NCBI RefSeq assembly: GCF_001976065.1
Contig: NZ_MNAH01000007.1
Location: 114,005-178,004, forward strand
Length of the DNA stretch: 64,000 nucleotides
Direction: 5' to 3'
Source: Pseudomonas putida
GTDB lineage: Bacteria; Pseudomonadota; Gammaproteobacteria; Pseudomonadales; Pseudomonadaceae
Positions 19,646 to 27,940 of the stretch are shown one piece after another. The position numbers were made by a program, and so were the translations under genes. Positions within the stretch are counted from its first letter, which is position 1. Each line of letters starts with the position of its first letter. Below the pieces are notes generated by a model. The model did no database searches and had not been told where the DNA came from. It saw nothing but the letters and a program-made list of their open reading frames with translations.

Positions 19646-20090
19646 TATGCAATTGCAGGCGACCGCCAACCTGTTGCGCCGTGGCGACTCACTGGATCGA
19701 CTGTCCACCGGTCTGACCCTGCTCGGCGCCTTGCTCGGCCTGAGCCAGTACCTGGTGCCCGGCACGGGACTGTGGAGCCTGGTCTGCAGCGGCGGGTTGC
19801 TGGTGCTCGGTCTGTGGCAAAAGTATTGGGCACTGCGGGTAGGCTTCGACGCCGATCTGTTCCGCCATCTGGCCGACCGTGCCGAAGACTTGCCCCAGCG
19901 CACCCAAGACCTGGACCAGGCGCTGACGGCCCTGGGCATGCAACCTGCCGAACGCGGCGGCCGCCCCTGGAGCGAACGTATCACCGGCGCCCTGAAGCTG
20001 TTACGCCGCCAGGCGCTGCTGGTGGTGGCGCAGGTGCTATTGACCCTGTTTTTCATCCTGGCCAGCCCTTGGCTGAACGTTGCCGGATAA
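19635..20090 (+). CDS. Small membrane protein of the ynb-like operon
   Basis: A 151-residue protein whose ATG (19635) lies behind GGGAGGAG and overlaps the ynbD-like gene by 11 bp. It has two adjacent hydrophobic segments near residues 25-60 (LTLLGALLGLSQYLV; LVCSGGLLVLGLW), a charged middle helix (HLADRAEDLPQRTQDLDQAL) and a C-terminal hydrophobic segment (LLVVAQVLLTLFFILASPWL). No family is recognised. Tight coupling suggests a structural partner of the neighbouring lipid enzymes. Confidence 0.75.
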   Translation: MSIDMQLQATANLLRRGDSLDRLSTGLTLLGALLGLSQYLVPGTGLWSLVCSGGLLVLGLWQKYWALRVGFDADLFRHLADRAEDLPQRTQDLDQALTALGMQPAERGGRPWSERITGALKLLRRQALLVVAQVLLTLFFILASPWLNVAG

Positions 20091-20099
20091 GGAGTTCTC

Positions 20100-20720
20100 A
20101 TGCTGGAACCCGTAGTTGCCACCCTCATCACCTCGGCCGCGCGCCTGCTCACCGGGGCGCGCAGCCTTTGGCTCGGTTGTGCGCCACAACCGGTACAGCG
20201 CATCTATTTCGCCAACCACAGCAGTCATGGCGATTTCGTGCTGTTGTGGGCCTCCCTGCCGCCGAGCTTGCGCCGTATCACGCGACCCGTTGCTGGCGCG
20301 GATTATTGGCTCAAGAGTCCCCTGCGCCGCTACATCATCAACCGCGTGTTCAACGGCGTGCTGATCGATCGCGAGCGCAATGAAAGCACCGACAATCCCT
20401 TGCAGCCGATGCTCGACGCCCTGGAGCGCGGCGATTCGCTGATCCTCTTTCCCGAAGGCACCCGCAATCCCGAAGACGGCCTGCTGCCCTTCAAGAGCGG
20501 GTTGTATCACCTGGCAAAACAATATCCCCAGGCGCAGGTGATCCCGGTGTGGATCGCCAACCTCAACCGCGTGATGCCCAAGGGGCGCGTGCTGCCGCTG
20601 CCGCTGTTATGCACTATCAGCTTTGGTGCCGCGCTGGCCATCGACGAAGACGAAAGCAAGGCGCAGTTCCTCGAACGCAGCCGCGAAGCGCTGCTGAGCC
20701 TGGCCGGGGAGCATGCCTGA
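20100..20720 (+). CDS. 1-acyl-glycerol-3-phosphate acyltransferase-like protein (PlsC family)
   Basis: A 206-residue acyltransferase with the catalytic NHSSHGD motif (His40, Asp45) and the substrate-binding LFPEGTRNP motif. Length is short but within the PlsC range. It begins 9 bp after the preceding gene and overlaps the cdsA-like gene by 8 bp. It would add an acyl chain to a lysophospholipid or related acceptor and feed phosphatidate to the CDP-diglyceride synthase-like protein next to it. Confidence 0.88.
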   Translation: MLEPVVATLITSAARLLTGARSLWLGCAPQPVQRIYFANHSSHGDFVLLWASLPPSLRRITRPVAGADYWLKSPLRRYIINRVFNGVLIDRERNESTDNPLQPMLDALERGDSLILFPEGTRNPEDGLLPFKSGLYHLAKQYPQAQVIPVWIANLNRVMPKGRVLPLPLLCTISFGAALAIDEDESKAQFLERSREALLSLAGEHA

Positions 20721-21654
20721 CATGGACAGACAGACCTTGATGTTGTTTGCCGGGATTGGCGCGTTCCTGCTGCTGGCCTCGATCATCGGCCTGGTGCTCA
20801 AGCGCCGCACCCACGGCACCCCCAACCCGGTGATCGACAACCTCAACGCGCGGATCAACGCCTGGTGGGTGATGGTGCTGGTGATCGGGATCGCCTTCTG
20901 GCTTGGCACCGGCGCGGTGATCCTGCTCTTCTACACCGTGTCGTTCTATGCGCTGCGCGAATTCCTCACCCTCACGCCCACCCGCCGCAGCGACTACCCG
21001 GCCTTGGTCGCGGCCTTCTACCTGGCGCTGCCGCTGCAATACCTGTTGATCTATTACGACTGGTACGGGCTGTTTTCGATCTTCATTCCGGTCTACGTGT
21101 TCCTGCTCCTGCCCATCCTGGCGTCCCTGGGCGGCGACAGCACGCACTTCCTCGAGCGCGCCTCGAAAGTCCAATGGGGCCTGATGATCGCGGTGTTCTG
21201 CGTCTCCCATGTCCCCGCCCTGCTGACCCTGGACATCGCAGGTTATGAGGGGCGAAACCTGCTGTTGATCGCCTACCTGGTGATCGTGGTGCAGATGTCG
21301 GATGTGCTGCAGTACGTGTGCGGCAAACTGTTCGGTAAACGCAAGATCGCGCCGAACCTGTCGCCCTCCAAGACCCTGGAAGGCTTTATCGGAGGCATTG
21401 TGCTGGCCTCGCTGATCGGCTGTGCCTTGTGGTGGATCACCCCGTTCAGCGTCTGGCAGTCACTGCTCATTGCCCTGCTGATCAACTTGCTGGGGTTCGC
21501 TGGCGGCATCGTCATGTCGGCGATCAAGCGCGACCGTGGTGTAAAGGACTGGGGGCACATGATTGAAGGCCACGGCGGCATGCTCGATCGACTGGACTCG
21601 GTGTGCTTCGCCGCGCCGATCTTCTTTCATCTGGTGCGTTACGGCTGGACTTGA
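20713..21654 (+). CDS. CdsA/YnbB-like phosphatidate cytidylyltransferase
   Basis: A 313-residue polytopic membrane protein carrying the CDP-diglyceride synthase signature SAIKRDRGVKDWGHMIEGHG followed by GMLDRLDS. It would make CDP-diacylglycerol from phosphatidate and CTP. Start 20713 overlaps the acyltransferase gene; ATG 20722 is an alternative. Being a second CdsA-type enzyme inside a ynb-like operon, it is probably dedicated to this pathway and not the housekeeping copy. E. coli YnbB is a reported CdsA paralogue linked to glycolipid MPIase synthesis. The operon ends at the terminator just downstream. Confidence 0.9.
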   Translation: MPDMDRQTLMLFAGIGAFLLLASIIGLVLKRRTHGTPNPVIDNLNARINAWWVMVLVIGIAFWLGTGAVILLFYTVSFYALREFLTLTPTRRSDYPALVAAFYLALPLQYLLIYYDWYGLFSIFIPVYVFLLLPILASLGGDSTHFLERASKVQWGLMIAVFCVSHVPALLTLDIAGYEGRNLLLIAYLVIVVQMSDVLQYVCGKLFGKRKIAPNLSPSKTLEGFIGGIVLASLIGCALWWITPFSVWQSLLIALLINLLGFAGGIVMSAIKRDRGVKDWGHMIEGHGGMLDRLDSVCFAAPIFFHLVRYGWT

Positions 21655-21674
21655 TTCCGCCTGACCTCACCCAT

Positions 21675-21703
21675 AAAAAAGGGCGCCGGATGGCGCCCTT
21701 TTT
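21675..21703. terminator. Bidirectional intrinsic terminator between the lipid operon and ibpA
   Basis: A perfect GGGCGCC/GGCGCCC stem (21681-21687 with 21692-21698) is flanked by six A on one side and five T on the other. It separates two convergent transcription units. Confidence 0.9.
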
Positions 21704-21713
21704 CTGCTCTGGC

Positions 21714-22160
21714 TTAGTGTTGCAGAGCCGGTTTTTGCGTCCCGTTGATCGGGATGCGCTTGGCTTTCGCCTCTTCCGGAACCACCCGCAACAGGTCGAT
21801 GCTCAACAGCCCGTTGCGCAGGTCCGCGGCCTTGATCTCGATATGATCGGCCAGGCGGAACGACAGCTTGAACGCACGCTGGGCGATGCCCTGGTGCAGG
21901 AAGGTCACGCCTTCATTGGCGTCGCGTTTGCCACCACTGATGGTCAGCACCCCCTTCTCGACTTGCAGATCCAGGTCTTCTTCCTGGAAGCCGGCCGCCG
22001 CCACGACGATACGGTATTGATCGTCGCCGTGTTTTTCAACGTTGTAGGGTGGGTAGGTGCTGCCCGGCTCGTTGCGCAGCGCGGTTTCGAAAAGGTCATT
22101 GAAACGGTCGAAACCAACAGAGGAACGGAACAGTGGAGCCAGGGAAAATGCAGTACTCAT
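21714..22160 (-). CDS. ibpA: Small heat-shock protein, IbpA family
   Basis: A 148-residue alpha-crystallin-type chaperone that holds unfolded proteins on aggregates for later refolding. Visible features: the aromatic N-terminus (SVGFDRFNDLFE), the Hsp20 core (YNVEKHGDDQYRIVVAAAGF, DLDLQVEKGVLTISGGK, FKLSFRLADHIEI) and a C-terminal KRIPI anchor of I-x-I/V type. The length fits IbpA. The 5' leader has a ROSE-type RNA thermometer and a heat-shock sigma promoter, both listed separately. Confidence 0.95.
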   Translation of the reverse strand: MSTAFSLAPLFRSSVGFDRFNDLFETALRNEPGSTYPPYNVEKHGDDQYRIVVAAAGFQEEDLDLQVEKGVLTISGGKRDANEGVTFLHQGIAQRAFKLSFRLADHIEIKAADLRNGLLSIDLLRVVPEEAKAKRIPINGTQKPALQH

Positions 22161-22163
22161 GGT

Positions 22164-22192
22164 TCAAATCTCCTGAAAACAATCAGCAAGGT
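22164..22192 (-). promoter_or_regulatory. ROSE-like RNA thermometer of ibpA
   Basis: On the minus strand the leader has UUGCU (plus coordinates 22185-22189) that can fold back on the ribosome site AGGAG (22170-22174). The pairing gives U-G, U-A, a G-G mismatch, C-G and U-A, the diagnostic ROSE arrangement. Short ROSE-like thermometers upstream of ibpA are established for Pseudomonas. Confidence 0.8.
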
Positions 22193-22233
22193 TTTTTGTC
22201 TCCGCGACCCGAATTCGGCATCGCGTAACCCTT

Positions 22234-22261
22234 AGATAGGGACCGCTGATTGCTTTTCAAG
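22234..22261 (-). promoter_or_regulatory. Predicted sigma-32 heat-shock promoter of ibpA
   Basis: On the minus strand CTTGAAA (22255-22261) is followed after 13 bp by CCCTATCT (22234-22241). This is close to the sigma-32 consensus CTTGAAA - 13 to 15 bp - CCCCATNT. Transcription would begin about 70 bp before the ibpA start. Confidence 0.75.
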
Positions 22262-22282
22262 AGCTTTTTTTCAAGATTTTTT

Positions 22283-23242
22283 TCAGGCCGCTTCAGCCAC
22301 CGGCAAGCCCAACAGATGTGAAACCTGATCCAGTTCGGTCTCGCGACGCAGCACGCTGAACAGCTCGACCGCCTCGGGATAATTGCGGGTCAACATCGCC
22401 AGCCACTGCTTCAAGCGGCCCGGCGATTGACGTGCGGTCATCTGCGCCTTGGCTTGTAGCCAGAAATCCTGGATCAGCGGCAGCAGCTCGGCCCAGGTCA
22501 TCTCGACGACCTCTTCGCCAGCCTTGGCCGCGACAATTTGCCGGGCCAGGTCGGGACGCGATACCAGCCCGCGACCAAGCATGATGTCTTCCACACCACT
22601 GATCTCCCGGCAACGGCGCCAGTCTTCGACGCTCCAGATATCGCCATTGGCGAACACCGGCACCTTGACCACTTCCTGGACGCGCGGGATCCACTCCCAG
22701 TGCGCCGGCGGCTTGTAGCCATCGACCTTGGTCCGGGCATGCACCACGATATGCTCGGCGCCGCCCTCGGCCAGCGCCGTGGCGCAGACCAGCGAACCGT
22801 CCGGGCTGTCGAAGCCCAGGCGCATCTTGGCGGTCACCGGAATGTGCGCGGGCACGGCGCGACGCACGTGCTCGACGATCTGGTTGAGCAGCTCTGGCTC
22901 CTTGAGCAACACCGCGCCGCCACGGGACTTGTTCACGGTCTTGGCCGGGCAGCCGAAGTTCAGGTCGATCACTTCAGAGCCCAGTTCGCAGGCCAGCGCG
23001 GCGTTTTCCGCCAGGCACACCGGATCGGAACCCAACAGCTGCACGCGCAAAGGCACGCCGGAAGCTGTCCGGGCACCGTTGAGCAATTCCGGACCGAACT
23101 TGTGGAAATAGGCCGGCGTGAGCAACTGGTCGTTGACCCGAATGAACTCGGTCACGCACCAGTCGATGCCACCCACTCGGGTCAATACGTCGCGCAGGAT
23201 GTCGTCGACCAGCCCCTCCATGGGCGCCAGGGCAATTTGCAT
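22283..23242 (-). CDS. dusC: tRNA-dihydrouridine(16) synthase
   Basis: A 319-residue FMN enzyme that reduces uridine in the tRNA D-loop. The start MQIALAPMEGLVDDILRDV and the motif TEFIRVNDQLL are characteristic of DusC, and the catalytic cysteine is in LNFGCPAKTVNKSRGGA. ATG 23242 is chosen because the family begins at MxxALAPMEG; a longer in-frame extension exists but has no family support. A REP doublet lies upstream. Confidence 0.93.
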   Translation of the reverse strand: MQIALAPMEGLVDDILRDVLTRVGGIDWCVTEFIRVNDQLLTPAYFHKFGPELLNGARTASGVPLRVQLLGSDPVCLAENAALACELGSEVIDLNFGCPAKTVNKSRGGAVLLKEPELLNQIVEHVRRAVPAHIPVTAKMRLGFDSPDGSLVCATALAEGGAEHIVVHARTKVDGYKPPAHWEWIPRVQEVVKVPVFANGDIWSVEDWRRCREISGVEDIMLGRGLVSRPDLARQIVAAKAGEEVVEMTWAELLPLIQDFWLQAKAQMTARQSPGRLKQWLAMLTRNYPEAVELFSVLRRETELDQVSHLLGLPVAEAA

Positions 23243-23321
23243 GGGGAAAACACTACTCAAGGAAAAAACGTGCGGCAGTTTACTGGGTTTCGGAGGAATC
23301 TGCAGAACATCGCAGATCCAT

Positions 23322-23410
23322 TGTGGGAGCGGGCTTGCTCGTGAAGGCGGTGCCTCAGCGAAATGAATGTTGAATGACACGACGCCTTCGCGAGCAAGCC
23401 CGCTCCCACA
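23322..23410. repeat. REP doublet
   Basis: Inverted copies of the TGTGGGAGCGGGCTTGCTCG motif are at 23322-23349 and 23383-23410, separated by 33 bp. They occupy the gap between dusC and the thioesterase gene. Confidence 0.85.
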
Positions 23411-23860
23411 TTAGATTCCCGCAGGTTCTGATCTCTGGATGGCGGGGCCATAGCCTTCGATGAACTCCGCCGGCATGCGCTTGGGTTTGCCGGTGGACAG
23501 CTCGATGCAGACGAAGGTGGTCTGGGCGCGCAACAAGGTGGCGTTGTCGCTGGGGCGCTTCAACTGGAAATGACGGGTCATTCTCAGGCGCTGGTCCCAA
23601 TCGACGATCCAGGTCGCCAATTGCAACTCGTCGCCTTCATAGGCGGCCGCCAGGTAATCAATCTCGTGCCGCACCACCGCCATCGCCCGGTCCAGGCGCC
23701 GATACTCGACAAGATCCAGCCCCAAGCGTTGGGAGTGGCGCCACGCGCAGCGTTCAAGCCAGGTCACGTACACCGCGTTATTGGCGTGCCCCAACCCGTC
23801 GATGTCCTCGGCGCCCACTTGCAGATCAATGATAAACGGCGTTGCCCGATCCCAGCCCAT
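23411..23860 (-). CDS. Hotdog-fold acyl-CoA thioesterase (4HBT family)
   Basis: A 149-residue single-domain hotdog protein. Near the N-terminus it has DIDGLGHANNAVYVTWLERC, the 4-hydroxybenzoyl-CoA thioesterase active-site helix with the catalytic Asp replaced by Asn-type residues as in YbgC-like relatives. ATG 23860 (MGWDRATPF) is chosen over an upstream in-frame ATG because the family starts here and a GGGGAG-like site precedes it. It would hydrolyse an acyl-CoA thioester; the substrate is unknown. It is followed upstream by an alpha/beta hydrolase on the same strand. Confidence 0.85.
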   Translation of the reverse strand: MGWDRATPFIIDLQVGAEDIDGLGHANNAVYVTWLERCAWRHSQRLGLDLVEYRRLDRAMAVVRHEIDYLAAAYEGDELQLATWIVDWDQRLRMTRHFQLKRPSDNATLLRAQTTFVCIELSTGKPKRMPAEFIEGYGPAIQRSEPAGI

Positions 23861-23909
23861 GCCCCACTCCCCGGTCAGATTGATTCGACCGGGGCAGTGT
23901 AACGGATGC

Positions 23910-24743
23910 TCAGGCCGATTGGCGCGATTGCAGGCTGCGACCGGCCAGCAGTGATAACACGCCATCAATCACCCGCGGGTCGGCCAGCACCCGCTGATGG
24001 CCGCCTTCCTGCAGGCGCAGCAGACGACTGTCGAACCAGGCTTCGTGAATCAGTTGCGACTCCTTGACCGGGACATGGGTGTCGTCTTCGGCATGCACGA
24101 TCAGGCCAGGCATGTCGAGCTGGTAGTGCGCGACATCCAGCATCGCAGCGCGCATGCCGACGTCGTTCTCGACCTGACGAATGAACGCCGAACGGGCTTT
24201 CGGCGGCAACCCTACATAGCGGGCGAAACCGCGTAGCACGCCGAGGATCCGCGCCGGGGCGGCAATGCTGACCAGGGTTTCGGTGCGCAGGCCCAGTTGC
24301 ACGGCAAGCATCGCACTGGCGCCGCCCATGGAGTGGCCGATGACGGCTTGCAGCGGGGGCAACTCGGCGGCGGCTTCGAGCATGGCACGGGCGAACAGCA
24401 CTACATTCGCCTCGCGCCCGGGTGAGCGACCATGGGCCGGGCCGTCCAGGGCGACAACCGAATAACCAGCATCGACCAGCGCCGAGATCAGGCTGGCGAA
24501 CTGCGTGGGCCGACCTTCCCAGCCGTGCATCAGCAATACCGCCGGACCCTGCCCCCAGCGCAGTGCCGAGAGGCCGAAGCGCAAGGTGATGCGTTCCGAT
24601 TTTGCCAACAGTGGCAGCTCCCAGTCACGGGGCGGGAAGTCGCGCGGCGTCATGAACGCCAGGCGCATCTTGCTCGCCACCAGCTTTGGGGCGAACCAGC
24701 CCAAGGTGCCATTAACGCCACGAACCCACTTCAACGTGCTCAT
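23910..24743 (-). CDS. Alpha/beta hydrolase
   Basis: A 277-residue serine hydrolase with oxyanion region LLMHGWEGRPTQF, nucleophile elbow GHSMGG, an acidic residue in HAEDDTHVP and His in EGGHQRVL. No signal peptide is present. It lies between a TetR regulator (upstream) and the thioesterase gene, all on the minus strand, so the three may be one unit controlled by the TetR protein. Confidence 0.88.
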   Translation of the reverse strand: MSTLKWVRGVNGTLGWFAPKLVASKMRLAFMTPRDFPPRDWELPLLAKSERITLRFGLSALRWGQGPAVLLMHGWEGRPTQFASLISALVDAGYSVVALDGPAHGRSPGREANVVLFARAMLEAAAELPPLQAVIGHSMGGASAMLAVQLGLRTETLVSIAAPARILGVLRGFARYVGLPPKARSAFIRQVENDVGMRAAMLDVAHYQLDMPGLIVHAEDDTHVPVKESQLIHEAWFDSRLLRLQEGGHQRVLADPRVIDGVLSLLAGRSLQSRQSA

Positions 24744-24773
24744 CGCATTCTCCCCAGGCCGCAGGCCTTCAGG

Positions 24774-25313
24774 TCAACGCACCGCCGACTTGGCCGCGCG
24801 CAGCAATCGATCGGATAAATCACCCGGGCCCAGTGCCCGTGCCAGCGCCAGGCCGCCCACCATCAAGGCAAGGTCGGCCAGGGCTTTGTCGGTGTCTTCA
24901 GGACTGGCCGCCAACTGCGCGACCATCAGCTCCATGTGTTCATTCAGTGCGATCCGAAACGCCTCGGGCAGGCGTCCGAGTTCCCCGATCGAAGCCGGGA
25001 TCGGACACGCCGACTCGCTGGAATCTCGGTGTTTGCGTGACAGATAAAACGCGGCGACCAGGGCGCGACGCTCTTCACCCGTCAATTGGGCATCCATGTC
25101 GGCAATCAGGTCACGGCGGTGACCCAGCAATTGCTTGAACGCTTCGAGCATCATGGCGTCCTTGCTTTCGAAGTGCGCATAAAAACCTCCGACCGTCAGG
25201 CCGGCTGCGCCCATCACTTCGCCAACGCTCGGCTCGGCCGGACCACGCTGGATCAGCGCGGCGCTGGCAGCCTTGAGGATGCGTTCGCGGGTTTGAGCTT
25301 TTTTATCGTTCAT
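24774..25313 (-). CDS. TetR-family transcriptional repressor
   Basis: A 179-residue regulator with an N-terminal helix-turn-helix (RERILKAASAALIQRG..., VMGAAGLTVGGFYAHFESKDAMM) and a C-terminal ligand domain containing a CPIPASIGEL segment seen in several TetR proteins that respond to small electrophiles or lipids. It begins the minus-strand hydrolase/thioesterase group, and a perfect 27-bp palindrome just upstream is its probable operator, so it likely represses itself. Confidence 0.92.
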   Translation of the reverse strand: MNDKKAQTRERILKAASAALIQRGPAEPSVGEVMGAAGLTVGGFYAHFESKDAMMLEAFKQLLGHRRDLIADMDAQLTGEERRALVAAFYLSRKHRDSSESACPIPASIGELGRLPEAFRIALNEHMELMVAQLAASPEDTDKALADLALMVGGLALARALGPGDLSDRLLRAAKSAVR

Positions 25314-25336
25314 CGTTGCCTCCGAATATTACGACT

Positions 25337-25363
25337 AGAATATTATTCTCATAATAATATTCT
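25337..25363. promoter_or_regulatory. Perfect palindromic operator, probably for the adjacent TetR regulator
   Basis: AGAATATTATT (25337-25347) and its exact reverse complement (25353-25363) flank the spacer CTCAT. It is an AT-rich island 24 bp before the TetR gene start, which is the typical place for autoregulation. Confidence 0.75.
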
Positions 25364-25435
25364 GCAAGTCATGAATGTGACCGCTGGTCTGAAGAACAGT
25401 TTGAGAGAAAGAGGGAGATTTGGCCAAACGCCAGA

Positions 25436-25472
25436 CAAACAAAAGGGCCATTCAATAATTGAATGACCCTTA
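25436..25472 (-). terminator. Intrinsic terminator of the tRNA operon
   Basis: On the minus strand the sequence reads AAGGGTCATTCAA, a short loop, then TTGAATGGCCCTT and a T-rich run. It lies about 25 bp after the last tRNA-Glu. Confidence 0.8.
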
Positions 25473-25497
25473 TAAAATCCCGCAGAGCGGGTAATCG

Positions 25498-25573
25498 TGG
25501 CGTCCCCTAGGGGACTCGAACCCCTGTTACCGCCGTGAAAGGGCGGTGTCCTAGGCCACTAGACGAAGGGGAC
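25498..25573 (-). tRNA. tRNA-Glu (UUC)
   Basis: A 76-base cloverleaf ending in encoded CCA, acceptor GTCCCCT paired with AGGGGAC, anticodon TTC in the loop CCTTTCACG, T-loop GGTTCGAATCC. It is identical in sequence to the second tRNA-Glu at 25784. Confidence 0.97.
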
Positions 25574-25654
25574 ACAAACCCTTCTATACAACTGATCAGT
25601 GCTGAGAGCTGATCGATTCAAGGCCGGTGTGGCCAGACCTTGAACTTGTAAAAT

Positions 25655-25730
25655 TGGTGGAGCTAAGCGGGATCGAACCGCTGACCTCCTGCATGCCATG
25701 CAGGCGCTCTCCCAGCTGAGCTATAGCCCC
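25655..25730 (-). tRNA. tRNA-Ala (GGC), copy 1
   Basis: A 76-base cloverleaf with CCA end, acceptor GGGGCTA/TAGCTCC, anticodon GGC (CATGGCATG context), T-arm AGCGG/CCGCT. It differs from copy 2 by paired changes in the anticodon and T stems. Confidence 0.97.
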
Positions 25731-25783
25731 GGATTTTTCGCCTCGCGGCGGAACGACATCTTGCAACATCGTTTCTGTAAAAC

Positions 25784-25859
25784 TGGCGTCCCCTAGGGGA
25801 CTCGAACCCCTGTTACCGCCGTGAAAGGGCGGTGTCCTAGGCCACTAGACGAAGGGGAC
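25784..25859 (-). tRNA. tRNA-Glu (UUC), second copy
   Basis: Same 76-base sequence as the tRNA-Glu at 25498, with CCA encoded. It belongs to a tandem Ala-Glu duplication. Confidence 0.97.
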
Positions 25860-25938
25860 GCAAACCCTTCTATACAACAGATCAACGCTGAGTGTTGATC
25901 GCTTCAAGGCCGGTGTGGCCAGACCTCGAAGTGTAAAT

Positions 25939-26014
<76 letters not shown>

Positions 26015-26047
26015 TCATCGTTGATGTCATCGCTGAGGACGGGGCGA

Positions 26048-26076
26048 ATCTTAAGGGCGTATCGAAAGTCTGTCAA
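26048..26076 (-). promoter_or_regulatory. Sigma-70 promoter of the tRNA-Ala/Glu operon
   Basis: On the minus strand a consensus TTGACA (26071-26076) is followed after exactly 17 bp by TAAGAT (26048-26053), then a GC-rich stretch (TCGCCCCG) where transcription would start. Such GC-rich discriminators are typical of stringently controlled stable RNA promoters. Confidence 0.85.
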
Positions 26077-26217
26077 ACTTATTTTTCAAAAAAATTAAAA
26101 TTTTTTGCCGACATAACAACCACTTACCGCCCTCGCCCCGAAAAATCGGGGGTCTGAGGACCACTGCGCGCCCATCAACGGGCACACACAATGGCCATCA
26201 GCCCTTCATCAAGCGTG

Positions 26218-27699
26218 TCAGGCGATCGCGCCCAACAGCTTTTCCCACTCCTTGTTTTCTTTCTTCGACACGCCGCCCAGCAGGTCGATCGCCTGGCGCA
26301 GACGGAAACGGGTCAGGTCCGGCCCGAGGATTTCCATCGCATCGAGCACCGACACAGAACTGGCTTGTCCTGTGATCGCGGCGAACATCAGCGGCATGGC
26401 GTCACGCAGCTTCAGTTCCAGGGATTCAACCACCGCCTGGATGGTCGCGGTAATGCTGTCCTTTTCCCACTGGCGCAGGCTCTCGAGTTTCCACAGGATC
26501 AACTGCATCAGCTGGCGAACCTGATCACCCGACAGCTTCTTCGATTCGAACAGCTTGGCATCGGGGTTCACGCCACCGGCAAAGAAGAACCCGGCCAGGG
26601 GGGCAACCTGGCTGAAAGTCTCGACGCGGCCCTGCACGTGCGGCGCGATCTTCATCATGTATTCGGAATTGAACGCCCACTTCTGCACGCGCGCAGCGAA
26701 CTCTTCCACCGGCAGGTCGCGCAGCCACTGGCCGTTGAGCCACGACAGCTTCTCGATGTCAAAAATCGGCCCGCCGAGGGAAACACGACTGAGGTCGAAG
26801 TTGTCGACCATTTCCTGCAGCGAAAACTTCTCGCGCTCGTCCGGCATCGACCAGCCCATGCGGCCCAGGTAATTGAGCATGGCTTCGGGCATGAAGCCCA
26901 TGCGCTCGTAGAAGGTCACCGACGTCGGGTTCTTGCGCTTGGACAACTTGCTCTTGTCCGGGTTACGCAGCAGCGGCATGTAGCACAGCTCGGGTTGTTC
27001 CCAGCCGAAATATTCGTACAGGAGGATCAGTTTCGGTGCCGACGGCAGCCACTCTTCGCCGCGCAATACGTGAGTGATGCCCATCAGGTGGTCGTCGACC
27101 ACGTTGGCCAGGAAGTACGTCGGCAGCCCGTCGGTCTTCATCAGGACTTGCATGTCCATGCGGTCCCATGGGATTTCCACGTCGCCACGGAGCATGTCCG
27201 GCACCACGCAGACGCCTTCGCTCGGCACCTTCATGCGGATCACGTGCGGTTCGCCAGCGGCCAGGCGGCGCGCCACTTCTTCCTTGGACAGCAACAGGGC
27301 ACGACCATCGTAACGCGGGGTTTCGCCACGAGCCATTTGCTCGGCGCGCATCTGGTCCAGCTCTTCGGCGGTACAGAAGCACGGGAAGGCATGGCCCATT
27401 TCAACCAGCTGCTGGCAATACTTCTGGTAGATATCGCCGCGCTCGCTTTGCCGGTACGGACCGTGTGGGCCGCCAACGTCCGGGCCTTCGCTCCAGTCGA
27501 TGCCCAGCCAGCGCAGGGCGTCGAAAATCTGCTGCTCCGACTCGCGGGTCGAGCGCAGCTGGTCGGTGTCTTCGATCCGCAGGATGAACTCACCGCCGTG
27601 CTGCTTGGCAAAGCAGTAGTTGAACAATGCGATGTAAGCGGTACCTACGTGGGGGTCCCCGGTAGGCGATGGCGCGATGCGCGTGCGGACGGTGGTCAT
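26218..27699 (-). CDS. gltX: Glutamyl-tRNA synthetase
   Basis: A 493-residue class I aminoacyl-tRNA synthetase charging tRNA-Glu. The HIGH-type motif lies in APSPTGDPHVGTAYIAL and the KMSKS-type motif in DKSKLSKRKNP; the C-terminal anticodon-binding domain follows. It sits directly upstream of the tRNA-Glu genes on the same strand, a conserved Pseudomonas arrangement, with a separate tRNA promoter in between. Confidence 0.98.
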   Translation of the reverse strand: MTTVRTRIAPSPTGDPHVGTAYIALFNYCFAKQHGGEFILRIEDTDQLRSTRESEQQIFDALRWLGIDWSEGPDVGGPHGPYRQSERGDIYQKYCQQLVEMGHAFPCFCTAEELDQMRAEQMARGETPRYDGRALLLSKEEVARRLAAGEPHVIRMKVPSEGVCVVPDMLRGDVEIPWDRMDMQVLMKTDGLPTYFLANVVDDHLMGITHVLRGEEWLPSAPKLILLYEYFGWEQPELCYMPLLRNPDKSKLSKRKNPTSVTFYERMGFMPEAMLNYLGRMGWSMPDEREKFSLQEMVDNFDLSRVSLGGPIFDIEKLSWLNGQWLRDLPVEEFAARVQKWAFNSEYMMKIAPHVQGRVETFSQVAPLAGFFFAGGVNPDAKLFESKKLSGDQVRQLMQLILWKLESLRQWEKDSITATIQAVVESLELKLRDAMPLMFAAITGQASSVSVLDAMEILGPDLTRFRLRQAIDLLGGVSKKENKEWEKLLGAIA

Positions 27700-27940
27700 G
27701 GCGAGTCTCGAAAAGAATAAAAGCGAAGATCAAGGTGAACTTCAAACAAGAGCCGAATGGTAACAGGCGACGTACGCCATGCTCCAGTGAACAGGGCATT
27801 TAAGCCAAGGTTGCGCCTACAACGCCCGCATGGCGTGGTGAATGGCCGAATATCAGCCACCGGCATTTACCGCTTATCGGCTGTATGACAGATTCACCTG
27901 CTGATAACTTTCCTTACATATTCTCGACTACAGTTTGCCC

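Noticed and set aside
22538..23344. 268-codon plus-strand frame opposite dusC
   Set aside because: Antisense shadow; dusC has all family motifs and the expected length.
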